A model generated the notes under the pieces. It did not search any database and was not told the DNA's origin. It worked only from the letters and a program-made list of their open reading frames with translations. A program made the position numbers and the translations under genes. Source: Pseudaeromonas paramecii (GTDB lineage Bacteria; Pseudomonadota; Gammaproteobacteria; Enterobacterales; Aeromonadaceae). Taken from it: DNA of 60,966 nucleotides. The DNA is taken from NCBI RefSeq assembly GCF_039540575.1, contig NZ_BAABFC010000011.1, forward strand, positions 1 through 60,966, in the 5' to 3' direction. Numbering within the stretch: the first letter of the stretch is position 1; each line of letters opens with the position of its first letter. Below, one piece after another: positions 27,601 through 35,191 of the stretch.

Positions 27601-28657
27601 TGCGCAGCGTCTCGGACATGTAGGCGCCGTGATCCAGTTCGTTGGTGAACAGGACTTCGAATTGCTTGTGTCCGGCCTGAGACAGGTTGGCCATGGTTTC
27701 CAGGCTCAACGCCGCGTTGGCGGGGACTACTACCTCACCGGTATCGGCGTTGACATAATCCTTGGCAGACACCTTGCCAACCACATACTCGAGCGGAACC
27801 TCGATCTGGCTGACACCGGCTTTTTCCAGTTGGCGAATGTGGCGAGCAGTGACCCGACGGCCCTTCTCGACGACCACGTCCCCACCGGCAATGATGTCGA
27901 AGGTGGCGGTTTCGCCGCGCAGGCGTTCCGGCACCAGCTCCATCATCAGCTTGCCTTCTTTGATCTCGAACTTGATGGTCTCGAAGAAGCGCGCCAGGAT
28001 TTCCTCAGTGGTGAAATCCAGGGCCCGCAAAATGATAGAGGCCGGCAGCTTGCGACGACGGTCGATACGCACAAACAGGTTGTCCTTGGCATCGAACTCG
28101 AAGTCCAGCCAGGAACCACGGTAGGGAATGACCCGTGCGTTGTACAGGACCTTACCAGATGAATGGGTTTTGCCCTTATCGTGATCAAAGAAGACACCCG
28201 GGCTGCGGTGCAATTGGGAAACAATAACCCGCTCGGTACCATTGACGATAAAGGTACCGTTCTCGGTCATGAGCGGAATTTCGCCCATGTACACTTCTTG
28301 TTCCTTGATGTCCTTGACAGTTCCAGGAGCCGCTTCTTTATCGAACAGCACCAGTCGCAACTTCACGCGCAACGGCGCGGAGTAGGTCACACCGCGAATT
28401 TGACATTCTTTGACGTCAAAGACTGGCTCACCCAGACGATAGCTCACATACTGCAGCGCGGCCGTACCAGAATAACTGGTGATCGGAAAGACGCTGCGGA
28501 AAGCTGCCTCAAGCCCGTAAGCCCCTTCCGGGTCGGCTTCGAGGAACTGTTTAAAGGAGTCCAGCTGAATGGACAACAGATAAGGCGTATCCAGTACCTG
28601 ATCGCGCTTACCGAAGTCCTTACGAATGCGTTTTTTTTCGGTATAAGAGTAAACCAT
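24629..28657 (-). CDS. rpoB: RNA polymerase beta subunit
   Basis: At 1342 residues this has exactly the E. coli length. The rifampicin pocket ([20 protein letters not shown] and the following [12 protein letters not shown]) is wild type, so the allele is expected to be rifampicin sensitive. Other hallmarks are the [17 protein letters not shown] active-site region and the C-terminal [20 protein letters not shown]. It forms the catalytic core with rpoC. It is separated from rplL by an attenuator-bearing 233-bp spacer. Confidence 0.98.
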   Translation of the reverse strand: [1342 protein letters not shown]

Positions 28658-28816
28658 AGGGTTCCTCAGCTCGCTGATAAGTGACCCACTCTGCTCTGCA
28701 AAGAGCAGTTCTGATTTGACACCGCTTTGTGGTAGACGGACCAGTTAACAGTCCGTTACGCTGACCACGGACAAGAGGACGAAACGGTGTGGAAATCCTC
28801 TCATCACACAGCGCAA

Positions 28817-28848
28817 AAGGGCTGGTGAATAAAAATTCACCAGCCCTA
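28817..28848 (-). terminator. rplL-rpoB attenuator
   Basis: A perfect 13-pair stem (AGGGCTGGTGAAT / ATTCACCAGCCCT, four-base loop) is followed by a weak TTTTGC run on the minus strand. Its position 45 bp beyond rplL matches the partial terminator that sets the ratio of ribosomal protein to polymerase in E. coli. Confidence 0.88.
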
Positions 28849-28890
28849 GCCTGATTTTTACGTCAGGCCGCGAATCTGTCGTTCAACAGA

Positions 28891-29259
28891 TTACTTGATC
28901 TCAACGGAGGCACCGGCAGCTTCCAGCTCTTTCTTCAGAGCTTCAGCTTCGTCCTTGGAGACGCCTTCCTTAACCGGAGTCGGAGCGGCTTCTACCAGGT
29001 CCTTGGCTTCCTTCAGACCCAGAGAGGTAGCACCACGGACGGCCTTGATGACGGCAACCTTGTTGGCGCCAGCGGCAGTCAGAACTACGTCGAACTCGGT
29101 CTTTTCTTCTACAGCTTCAGCAGCAACAGCCGGGCCAGCGGCAACGGCAGCAGCAGCAGAAACACCGAACTTCTCTTCCATAGCGGAGATCAGTTCAACA
29201 ACTTCCATTACGGACATGGAAGCAACGGCTTCGATGATTTGGTCTTTAGTGATAGACAT
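28891..29259 (-). CDS. rplL: 50S ribosomal protein L7/L12
   Basis: The 122-residue stalk protein has the N-terminal dimerisation helix (SITKDQIIEAVASMSVMEVV), the Ala-rich hinge around AAAAVAAGPAVAAEA and the C-terminal factor-binding domain with NKVAVIKAVRGATSLGLKEAK. It is present in four or six copies per ribosome and recruits translational GTPases. It follows rplJ after 54 bp. Confidence 0.98.
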   Translation of the reverse strand: MSITKDQIIEAVASMSVMEVVELISAMEEKFGVSAAAAVAAGPAVAAEAVEEKTEFDVVLTAAGANKVAVIKAVRGATSLGLKEAKDLVEAAPTPVKEGVSKDEAEALKKELEAAGASVEIK

Positions 29260-29313
29260 GACAAAGGTTCCTGTCGTTGAAGTTTTTTAAGTAACGAGAT
29301 CCAGTTACAAGAA

Positions 29314-29817
29314 TTAGGCCGCTTCGGCTTCTTTCTTGTCGCGCAGCGCAGCGAACGTACGAACCAGCTTGCCAGCGGCGGCTTCCTTCATGGTAGCCAT
29401 CAACTTGGCGAGTGCTTCTTCGTAGGTCGGCAGCGTGGCCAGACGGTCGATTTGAGCTGCAGGGATAAATTCACCCTGGAACGCACCACCCTTGATGGAG
29501 AACTTATCGTTCCCCTTGGCAAACTCCTTGAACAGGCGAGCAGCAGCGCCCGGGTGTTCGTTGGAGAAAGCGATCAGGGTCGGACCGACAAATACGTCTT
29601 TCATGCATTCGAAGTCGGAACCTTCTACTGCGCGGGTCAGCAGAGTGTTACGAACTACGCGCATGTATACGCCTGCTTCACGAGCAGACTTACGCAGAGC
29701 GGTCATCTTGGCCACGGTTACGCCGCGAGAATCGGCAGCAACAGCAGACAGTGCGCCTTTGGCAGCTTCGGCGACTTCAGCGACAATTGCCTTTTTGTCT
29801 TCGAATCCTAATGCCAT
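29314..29817 (-). CDS. rplJ: 50S ribosomal protein L10
   Basis: The protein anchors the L7/L12 stalk and, as the L10(L12) complex, represses its own mRNA. The frame opens with two ATGs; the second (29815-29817, giving MALGFEDKKAIVAEV) aligns with the E. coli N-terminus and has AGGAG eight bases upstream, while the first is only two bases from it. The 167-residue product contains GVTVAKMTALRKSAREAGVYMRVVRNTLL in parts. The leader upstream matches the regulatory L10 leader. Confidence 0.97.
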   Translation of the reverse strand: MALGFEDKKAIVAEVAEAAKGALSAVAADSRGVTVAKMTALRKSAREAGVYMRVVRNTLLTRAVEGSDFECMKDVFVGPTLIAFSNEHPGAAARLFKEFAKGNDKFSIKGGAFQGEFIPAAQIDRLATLPTYEEALAKLMATMKEAAAGKLVRTFAALRDKKEAEAA

Positions 29818-29823
29818 TGGCAT

Positions 29824-30010
29824 AACTCCTGGAGATTAAACTGGGCAAGCCCAGCTACTGACATCACCTCCCCTAAATGGGGAGCACTGCGGTGGCAGAT
29901 TCCAGAAGAAAGTAATCTTTCTCGCTGGGTTCCGGCACCGTCTACGCAGGACATTAAGGCTTGCGCCACCTGCGGTCTTGGACGGGAGTCGAGACCCCCA
30001 ACCAAACAGA
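29824..30010 (-). ncRNA. L10 (rplJ) autoregulatory leader
   Basis: The 5' leader contains the segment CTGCGTAGACGGTGCCGGAA, which closely matches the protein-binding core of the E. coli rplJ leader (CGTAGACGGTGACAGAACG). It is bound by the L10-L12 complex to block translation. Two further hairpins, CTCCCC/GGGGAG and CTGGGC/GCCCAG, lie just before the ribosome binding site and probably mediate the switch. Confidence 0.85.
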
Positions 30011-30017
30011 GCGCGAA

Positions 30018-30046
30018 ATTTTAACCAAAACCTCGCGCCCTGTAAA
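30018..30046 (-). promoter_or_regulatory. rplJL-rpoBC promoter
   Basis: On the minus strand TTTACA (30041-30046) and TAAAAT (30018-30023) are separated by 17 bp. Each element matches five of six consensus bases. The position, just after the rplA stop, corresponds to the E. coli L10 promoter. Confidence 0.8.
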
Positions 30047-30053
30047 CGCTCAA

Positions 30054-30758
30054 TTAGGCAGCGTTGGCATCCAGGGAGGACTGGTCAACAGCCACACCCG
30101 CACCCATGGTGGTAGAGATGCTTACCTTCTTGATGTACTGACCCTTGGCAGCAGAAGGCTTGGCCTTCTTCAGGGCGGCCAGCAGAGCTTCCAAGTTTTG
30201 CTTCAGTTGCTCTTCGGAGAAGGAAACCTTACCGATGGTGCTGTGGATGATACCGTTCTTATCGTTACGGTAACGGATCTGACCGGCCTTGGCGTTGTTA
30301 ACGGCTTCGGCAACGTTCGGAGTTACAGTACCAACCTTGGGGTTCGGCATCAGGCCACGGGGACCCAGGATTTGGCCCAGTTGGCCAACAACGCGCATTG
30401 CATCCGGAGAGGCGATGACGACGTCGAAGTTCAGCTCGCCCTTCTTGACCTGCTCGGCCAGATCGTCCATGCCCACCAGGTCAGCACCGGCAGCCTTGGC
30501 GGCTTCGGCGTTGGCACCTTGGGTGAACACGGCAACGCGAACGGTACGACCGGTGCCGTGCGGCAGCACGGTGGCGCCACGGACGTTTTGGTCGGACTTA
30601 CGAGCGTCGATGCCCAGGTTTACGGCAACGTCTACGCTCTCAACGAACTTGGCAGTGGCCAGTTCCTTGAGCAGGGCAACGGCTTCAGAGATACCGTATT
30701 CCTTGGTACCGTCAACCTTCTCACGAATTACGCGCATGCGCTTGGTCAATTTAGCCAT
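30054..30758 (-). CDS. rplA: 50S ribosomal protein L1
   Basis: This 234-residue protein binds 23S rRNA at the L1 stalk, moves deacylated tRNA out of the E site and represses its own operon. GRTVRVAVFTQGANAEAAKAAG and LGPRGLMPNPKVGTVTP are the conserved binding segments. It lies four bases after rplK, consistent with translational coupling. Confidence 0.98.
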   Translation of the reverse strand: MAKLTKRMRVIREKVDGTKEYGISEAVALLKELATAKFVESVDVAVNLGIDARKSDQNVRGATVLPHGTGRTVRVAVFTQGANAEAAKAAGADLVGMDDLAEQVKKGELNFDVVIASPDAMRVVGQLGQILGPRGLMPNPKVGTVTPNVAEAVNNAKAGQIRYRNDKNGIIHSTIGKVSFSEEQLKQNLEALLAALKKAKPSAAKGQYIKKVSISTTMGAGVAVDQSSLDANAA

Positions 30759-30762
30759 CGTC

Positions 30763-31191
30763 TTAGTCCTCCACTACCAGGCCCATGGAACGGGCAGAAC
30801 CCGCGATGCAGCGGGCCATCGCTTCCAGATCGGCACCGGTCATGTCCGGTTCCTTGGTCTTGGCGATTTCCAGCAGTTGAGCTTGGCTTACCTTACCAAC
30901 CTTGTCCTTGTGCGGCTTGGAAGAGCCGGAGGTGATACCGGCAGCCTTCTTCAGCAGGAAAGAGGCAGGCGGAGTCTTGGTTTCGAAGGTGAAGGAGCGA
31001 TCGCTGTATACGGTGATCACCACCGGAGTCGGGGCACCCTTCTCCAGCTTTTCTGTACGGGCGTTGAACGCCTTACAGAATTCCATGATGTTCACACCGT
31101 GTTGACCGAGCGCCGGACCAACAGGAGGAGACGGGTTGGCCATACCGGCCTTAACTTGCAGCTTGATATAAGCTGTGACTTTCTTAGCCAT
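30763..31191 (-). CDS. rplK: 50S ribosomal protein L11
   Basis: The 142-residue protein begins MAKKVTAYIKLQVKAGMANP and includes the PPVGPALGQHGVNIMEFCKAFN loop. It forms the GTPase-associated centre and is required for RelA activation and thiostrepton binding. It is the first gene of the rplKA unit, with its own promoter in the nusG-rplK gap. Confidence 0.98.
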   Translation of the reverse strand: MAKKVTAYIKLQVKAGMANPSPPVGPALGQHGVNIMEFCKAFNARTEKLEKGAPTPVVITVYSDRSFTFETKTPPASFLLKKAAGITSGSSKPHKDKVGKVSQAQLLEIAKTKEPDMTGADLEAMARCIAGSARSMGLVVED

Positions 31192-31276
31192 TTTTCATTT
31201 ACCTCAAAATGGGTGATAACGCCTCGGAGAAGGTAACTTCCCCTCAAAGGCTCCCCAGTGGAAAAAGGGGCAGCGA

Positions 31277-31305
31277 ATTATAGTGAAGTCCACCGCCCCA
31301 GACAA
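31277..31305 (-). promoter_or_regulatory. rplKA promoter
   Basis: On the minus strand the elements are TTGTCT (31300-31305) and a perfect TATAAT (31277-31282), 17 bp apart. The position between nusG and rplK matches the E. coli L11 promoter. Confidence 0.88.
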
Positions 31306-31325
31306 GCTGGTTGGCTAGATTATGC

Positions 31326-31868
31326 TCAGGACTTTTCCACCTGACCAAAATCCAGCTCGACCGGTGTGGCGCGACCGAAGATCAGCACGGACACCTTGAG
31401 GCGGCTCTTCTCGTAGTCCACCTCTTCCACCACACCGCTGAAATCGGCAAAGGGACCATCGCTGACCCGCACCACTTCCCCCGGTTCGAACAGGGTCTTG
31501 TGCTTGGGTTTGTCGACAGACTCCTGCAGACGGTTGAGGATGGCATCCGCTTCCTTATCGGAGATGGGGGCCGGACGATCGGAGGTGCCGCCAATGAAGC
31601 CCATCACCCGTGGCACATTCCGCACCAGGTGCCAGGTGGCATCGTTCATCAACATCTGTACCAGCACATAACCGGGGAAGAACTTACGCTCACTCTTGCG
31701 CTTCTGACCGGCACGCATTTCGACCACCTCTTCGGTAGGCACCAACACCTCACCGAATTGATCTTCCATGCCATGCATCTTGATGTGCTCTTTCAGAGAC
31801 TTGGCAACGCGGCCCTCATAACCGGAGAAGGCTTGGACCACATACCAACGCATACGTTGTTCTGACAT
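31326..31868 (-). CDS. nusG: Transcription elongation/termination factor NusG
   Basis: This 180-residue protein has the NGN domain (RWYVVQAFSGYEGRVAKSL) and the C-terminal KOW domain (EPGEVVRVSDGPFADFSGVVEEVD). NusG suppresses pausing, couples RNA polymerase to ribosomes through S10 and recruits Rho. It follows secE by three bases, the standard secE-nusG operon. Confidence 0.98.
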   Translation of the reverse strand: MSEQRMRWYVVQAFSGYEGRVAKSLKEHIKMHGMEDQFGEVLVPTEEVVEMRAGQKRKSERKFFPGYVLVQMLMNDATWHLVRNVPRVMGFIGGTSDRPAPISDKEADAILNRLQESVDKPKHKTLFEPGEVVRVSDGPFADFSGVVEEVDYEKSRLKVSVLIFGRATPVELDFGQVEKS

Positions 31869-31871
31869 GAC

Positions 31872-32255
31872 TTAACCCTGTACTCCAGTAATAACCCCGA
31901 CCAGCCAAATCAGCAGGCCATCCAGCAGGAACAGGAACAGACCCACAACCGCGGTGACAGCAAAGATGATCAAGGTTGTCTGAATGGCTTCCTGACGAGT
32001 CGGCCACACTACCTTGCGCACTTCCATACGGGATTCGCGGGCAAACGCCAGCACGCCCTTACCGGTACCGGTTTGGAAGGCAATGACGCCTGCCATCACC
32101 AGAGTCACGATCACACCGGCAAAGCGAACATATGCCGGCTGCTCGCTGAACAGGTAATTGCCCAATACTGCGGCCGCCAGGAGGATGAAAGTCAGGCACC
32201 ACAACAGAATGTCTTTCGCCTTGCTGCCGCCCTGGCTCTCAATATTCACACTCAT
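31872..32255 (-). CDS. secE: Preprotein translocase subunit SecE
   Basis: The 127-residue protein starts at the ATG at 32253-32255, preceded by AGGTAGG; a longer frame reads back into the tRNA gene and is not real. Three hydrophobic segments are visible (about residues 18-36, 43-60 and 95-117) with the conserved cytoplasmic amphipathic stretch ESRMEVRKVVWPTRQEAIQT between. The three-segment form is typical of gammaproteobacteria. It is part of the SecYEG channel. Confidence 0.96.
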   Translation of the reverse strand: MSVNIESQGGSKAKDILLWCLTFILLAAAVLGNYLFSEQPAYVRFAGVIVTLVMAGVIAFQTGTGKGVLAFARESRMEVRKVVWPTRQEAIQTTLIIFAVTAVVGLFLFLLDGLLIWLVGVITGVQG

Positions 32256-32309
32256 ACAACCTACCTGTAAGTTAATAGACGCAAAAGCCCCGCATACGCG
32301 AGGTGCAAC

Positions 32310-32386
32310 TGGCAGGGGCGGAGGGACTCGAACCCCCAACCATCGGTTTTGGAGACCGCTGTTCTACCAATTAGAACTACGCCCCT
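32310..32386 (-). tRNA. trpT: tRNA-Trp (CCA anticodon)
   Basis: The minus strand folds as a 77-base tRNA with acceptor stem AGGGGCG / CGCCCCT, anticodon loop TCTCCAAAA and encoded CCA. It lies between tufB and secE, the usual position in relatives of E. coli only in part (E. coli has trpT elsewhere), but seen in Vibrio and Aeromonas. Confidence 0.96.
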
Positions 32387-32392
32387 ACACAA

Positions 32393-32416
32393 AATAAAGC
32401 CCCTATTATAGGGGCC
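32393..32416 (-). terminator. Terminator of tufB
   Basis: GCCCCTA / TAGGGGC with a three-base loop is followed on the minus strand by TTTATTTTG, 24 bp after the tufB stop and before tRNA-Trp. Confidence 0.82.
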
Positions 32417-32439
32417 TTATTCATTTTATGTAAACCTGA

Positions 32440-33626
32440 TTACTCGATAACGCGAGCAACCACGCCGGCGCCGACGGTACGGCCACCTTCACGGATTGCG
32501 AAACGCAGACCTTCGTCCATCGCGATCGGGCAGATCAGGGTTACTACCATCTTGATGTTATCGCCAGGCATAACCATTTCCACGCCTTCCGGCAGCTCGA
32601 TGGTGCCAGTTACGTCGGTGGTACGGAAGTAGAACTGCGGACGGTAGCCCTTGAAGAACGGGGTGTGACGACCACCTTCTTCCTTGGACAGTACGTACAC
32701 TTCAGATTCAAACTTGGTGTGCGGGGTGATGGTGTTCGGCTTAGCCAGTACTTGGCCACGCTCTACTTCTTCACGCTTGATACCACGCAGCAGCACGCCG
32801 ACGTTCTCACCAGCACGGCCTTCGTCCAGCAGCTTGCGGAACATTTCTACGCCGGTACAGGTGGTCTTGGCGGTGTCCTTGATACCTACGATGGCAACTT
32901 CTTCACCTACCTTCACGATACCGCGCTCTACACGGCCGGTAACTACGGTACCACGACCAGCGATGGAGAATACGTCTTCGATCGGCATCAGGAACGGCAT
33001 GTCGATGGCACGCTCCGGCTCGGGAATGTAGCTATCCAGAGGGCCTCAGCCAGCTCGATAACCTTCTTTTCCCACTCGGCATCGCCTTCCAGCGCCTTCA
33101 GCGCGGAACCACGGATCACCGGAGTGTCGTCGCCCGGGAAGTCGTATTCGCTCAGCAGTTCGCGAACTTCCATTTCTACCAGGTCCAGCAGCTCTTCGTC
33201 ATCAACCATGTCGCACTTGTTCAGGAACACGATGATGTACGGTACGCCTACTTGGCGGCCCAGCAGGATGTGCTCACGGGTTTGCGGCATCGGGCCGTCG
33301 GTGGCAGCTACTACCAGGATAGCGCCGTCCATCTGAGCAGCACCGGTGATCATGTTCTTAACGTAGTCGGCGTGGCCCGGGCAGTCTACATGCGCGTAGT
33401 GACGGGTCGGGGTGTCATATTCTACGTGAGAGGTGTTGATGGTGATACCACGAGCCTTTTCTTCCGGCGCCTTGTCGATTTGGTCGAAGGCGAAAGCCTT
33501 ACCACCGTAGGTCTTAGCCAGTACAGCGGTGATGGCAGCGGTCAGGGTGGTCTTACCGTGGTCAACGTGGCCGATGGTGCCTACGTTGAGGTGGGGTTTT
33601 GTACGTTCAAACTTTTCTTTAGACAT
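32440..33626 (-). pseudogene. tufB: Elongation factor Tu, second copy, frameshifted
   Basis: The locus is 1187 bases where the intact copy has 1185. Alignment with tufA shows a tandem duplication of CT near 33038-33041 (coding strand GCCCTCTGGAT against GCCCTGGAT), after about codon 195, just past the GTPase domain. The upstream frame then reads 13 wrong residues (WIATFPSRSVPSTCRS region) before a stop, while domains 2 and 3 continue in another frame. Elsewhere only about seven substitutions separate the copies, nearly all synonymous. This copy starts with ATG, not GTG. Either it is a recent loss of function or a sequencing/assembly error in a duplicated gene. Confidence 0.88.
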
Positions 33627-33729
33627 GATCGTCCCTCTAACTAACACTGGTTTAGTGGTGGCTAGCTAACCACGGCACAAGTTGACAAATCGTATACAAA
33701 ATACACGCAGCTTGAGGGTTTGGCGAGAG

Positions 33730-33804
33730 TGGTGCTGATAGCCAAGCCGAAGTGCCGACCTCACCCTTACCAAGGGTGCGCTTTACCGACTGAGCCATAT
33801 CAAC
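33730..33804 (-). tRNA. tRNA-Thr (GGT) with degenerate T arm
   Basis: The acceptor stem (GTTGATA / TATCAGC), D arm and anticodon arm (CACCC TTGGTAA GGGTG, anticodon GGT) are intact and CCA is encoded. The T arm reads GGCAC TTCGGCT TGGC: one base short, unable to form five normal pairs, and lacking the universal A58 of the T loop. An intact tRNA-Thr (GGT) with normal T arm CCCAG TTCGACT CTGGG lies at the right end of the window. This copy is therefore a possible pseudogene or carries sequencing errors. Confidence 0.75.
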
Positions 33805-33810
33805 ATTTTG

Positions 33811-33885
<75 letters not shown>

Positions 33886-33919
33886 TTTGCTCATCACCAA
33901 AGGCCGCAACCGGTGAAAA

Positions 33920-34004
<85 letters not shown>

Positions 34005-34077
34005 TGAACTCTGTGAGCACGCACCTCCCTGCCAAACGGCGGGCAGGACAAACCGTGCCGACAGATGAGCGGTGGGC

Positions 34078-34106
34078 ATTTTATTGCATGCCCCAGGCAG
34101 TCGCAA
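34078..34106 (-). promoter_or_regulatory. Promoter of the tRNA-tufB operon
   Basis: On the minus strand TTGCGA (34101-34106) and TAAAAT (34078-34083) are 17 bp apart, followed by a GC-rich discriminator GCCCACCGC as at stable-RNA promoters under stringent control. It lies about 70 bp before tRNA-Tyr. Confidence 0.75.
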
Positions 34107-34240
34107 CAGTTGCCCTGCCGTTTTTTTGGCTAAGACGGTCATTTTGTTAACTAATCAACCGGCGCTGTGGCCGCTGATCCTTGTGAGCCCGGGGGGCTTG
34201 GTGTAATGTCCCGTTGCTTGTAACCCTATGTGGCCCGCCG

Positions 34241-35188
34241 ATGAACGATGTCGATAACCTCCTGTCTCCCTACCTGGTTTTCAACCGCGACCAATGGTCG
34301 GGACTGCGCAATTCCGTTCCCCTGACGTTAACCCAGGAGGATCTGGTCAACCTGCGTGGTATTCATGACGAGCTGTCGCTGGAGGAGGTCAAGGATATCT
34401 ACCTGCCGCTGTCCCGCCTGCTCAATCTGTATGTGCGGGCCCGTCAGCGTCGCAGCAAGGTGATCGAACAGTTTCTCGGCACGGAACCGGCCCATGTGCC
34501 CTATGTGATCAGCATCGCCGGCAGTGTGGCGGTGGGCAAAAGCACCACGGCGCGCATCCTGCAGGCCTTGCTGGATCGCTGGCCGGAGCATCCCACGGTG
34601 GAGCTGGTCACCACAGATGGCTTCCTGCATCCCAACCATGTGCTGGAATCCCGCGGCCTCATGAAGAAGAAGGGCTTTCCCGAGTCCTACGACATGCACA
34701 CCCTGGTGAAGTTTGTGGCCGACATCAAGGCCGGCAAGTCCCAGGTCAGCGCCCCCGTCTATTCACATCATATCTATGACATAGTGCCGGGCGCCAAGAA
34801 GGTGGTACAGAGGCCGGATATCCTGCTGCTGGAGGGGCTGAATGTGCTGCAAAGCGGCATGGACTATCCTCACGACCCCCACCGCGTCTTCGTGTCGGAC
34901 TTCGTGGACTTTTCCATTTATGTGGACGCAAGCGAGGATCTGCTGAATCAATGGTATGTGGAGCGCTTCCAGTGTTTTCGCCGTAGTGCCTTCTCCGACC
35001 CTAACAGCTACTTTCACCATTACAGCCAGCTGTCTGACGCCGAAGCCGAGACCATCGCCAACCAGATCTGGCAGGAGATCAACTACCCAAACCTCAGGGC
35101 CAACATCCTGCCGACCCGTGAGCGGGCCAACCTGATCCTGACCAAGGGACAGTGTCACGCCATCGAGCAGGTCAGGCTGCGCAAGTAG
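34241..35188 (+). CDS. coaA: Type I pantothenate kinase
   Basis: The 315-residue enzyme phosphorylates pantothenate, the first step of coenzyme A synthesis. It has the prokaryotic CoaA pattern: YLVFNRDQWSGLR at the N-terminus, P-loop SVAVGKSTTARIL, TTDGFLHPN, and the C-terminal INYPNLRANILPTRERANLIL. The ATG at 34241 starts the conserved region; an upstream in-frame TTG adds nine unrelated residues. It is divergent from the tRNA operon and convergent with birA, leaving three bases between the stops. coaA next to birA and murB matches the E. coli gene order. Confidence 0.97.
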   Translation: MNDVDNLLSPYLVFNRDQWSGLRNSVPLTLTQEDLVNLRGIHDELSLEEVKDIYLPLSRLLNLYVRARQRRSKVIEQFLGTEPAHVPYVISIAGSVAVGKSTTARILQALLDRWPEHPTVELVTTDGFLHPNHVLESRGLMKKKGFPESYDMHTLVKFVADIKAGKSQVSAPVYSHHIYDIVPGAKKVVQRPDILLLEGLNVLQSGMDYPHDPHRVFVSDFVDFSIYVDASEDLLNQWYVERFQCFRRSAFSDPNSYFHHYSQLSDAEAETIANQIWQEINYPNLRANILPTRERANLILTKGQCHAIEQVRLRK

Positions 35189-35191
35189 CCC

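Noticed and set aside
33036..33043. Programmed ribosomal frameshift in tufB
   Set aside because: The insertion is a simple CT duplication with no slippery heptamer or downstream structure, and tufA lacks it; mutation or sequence error is simpler.
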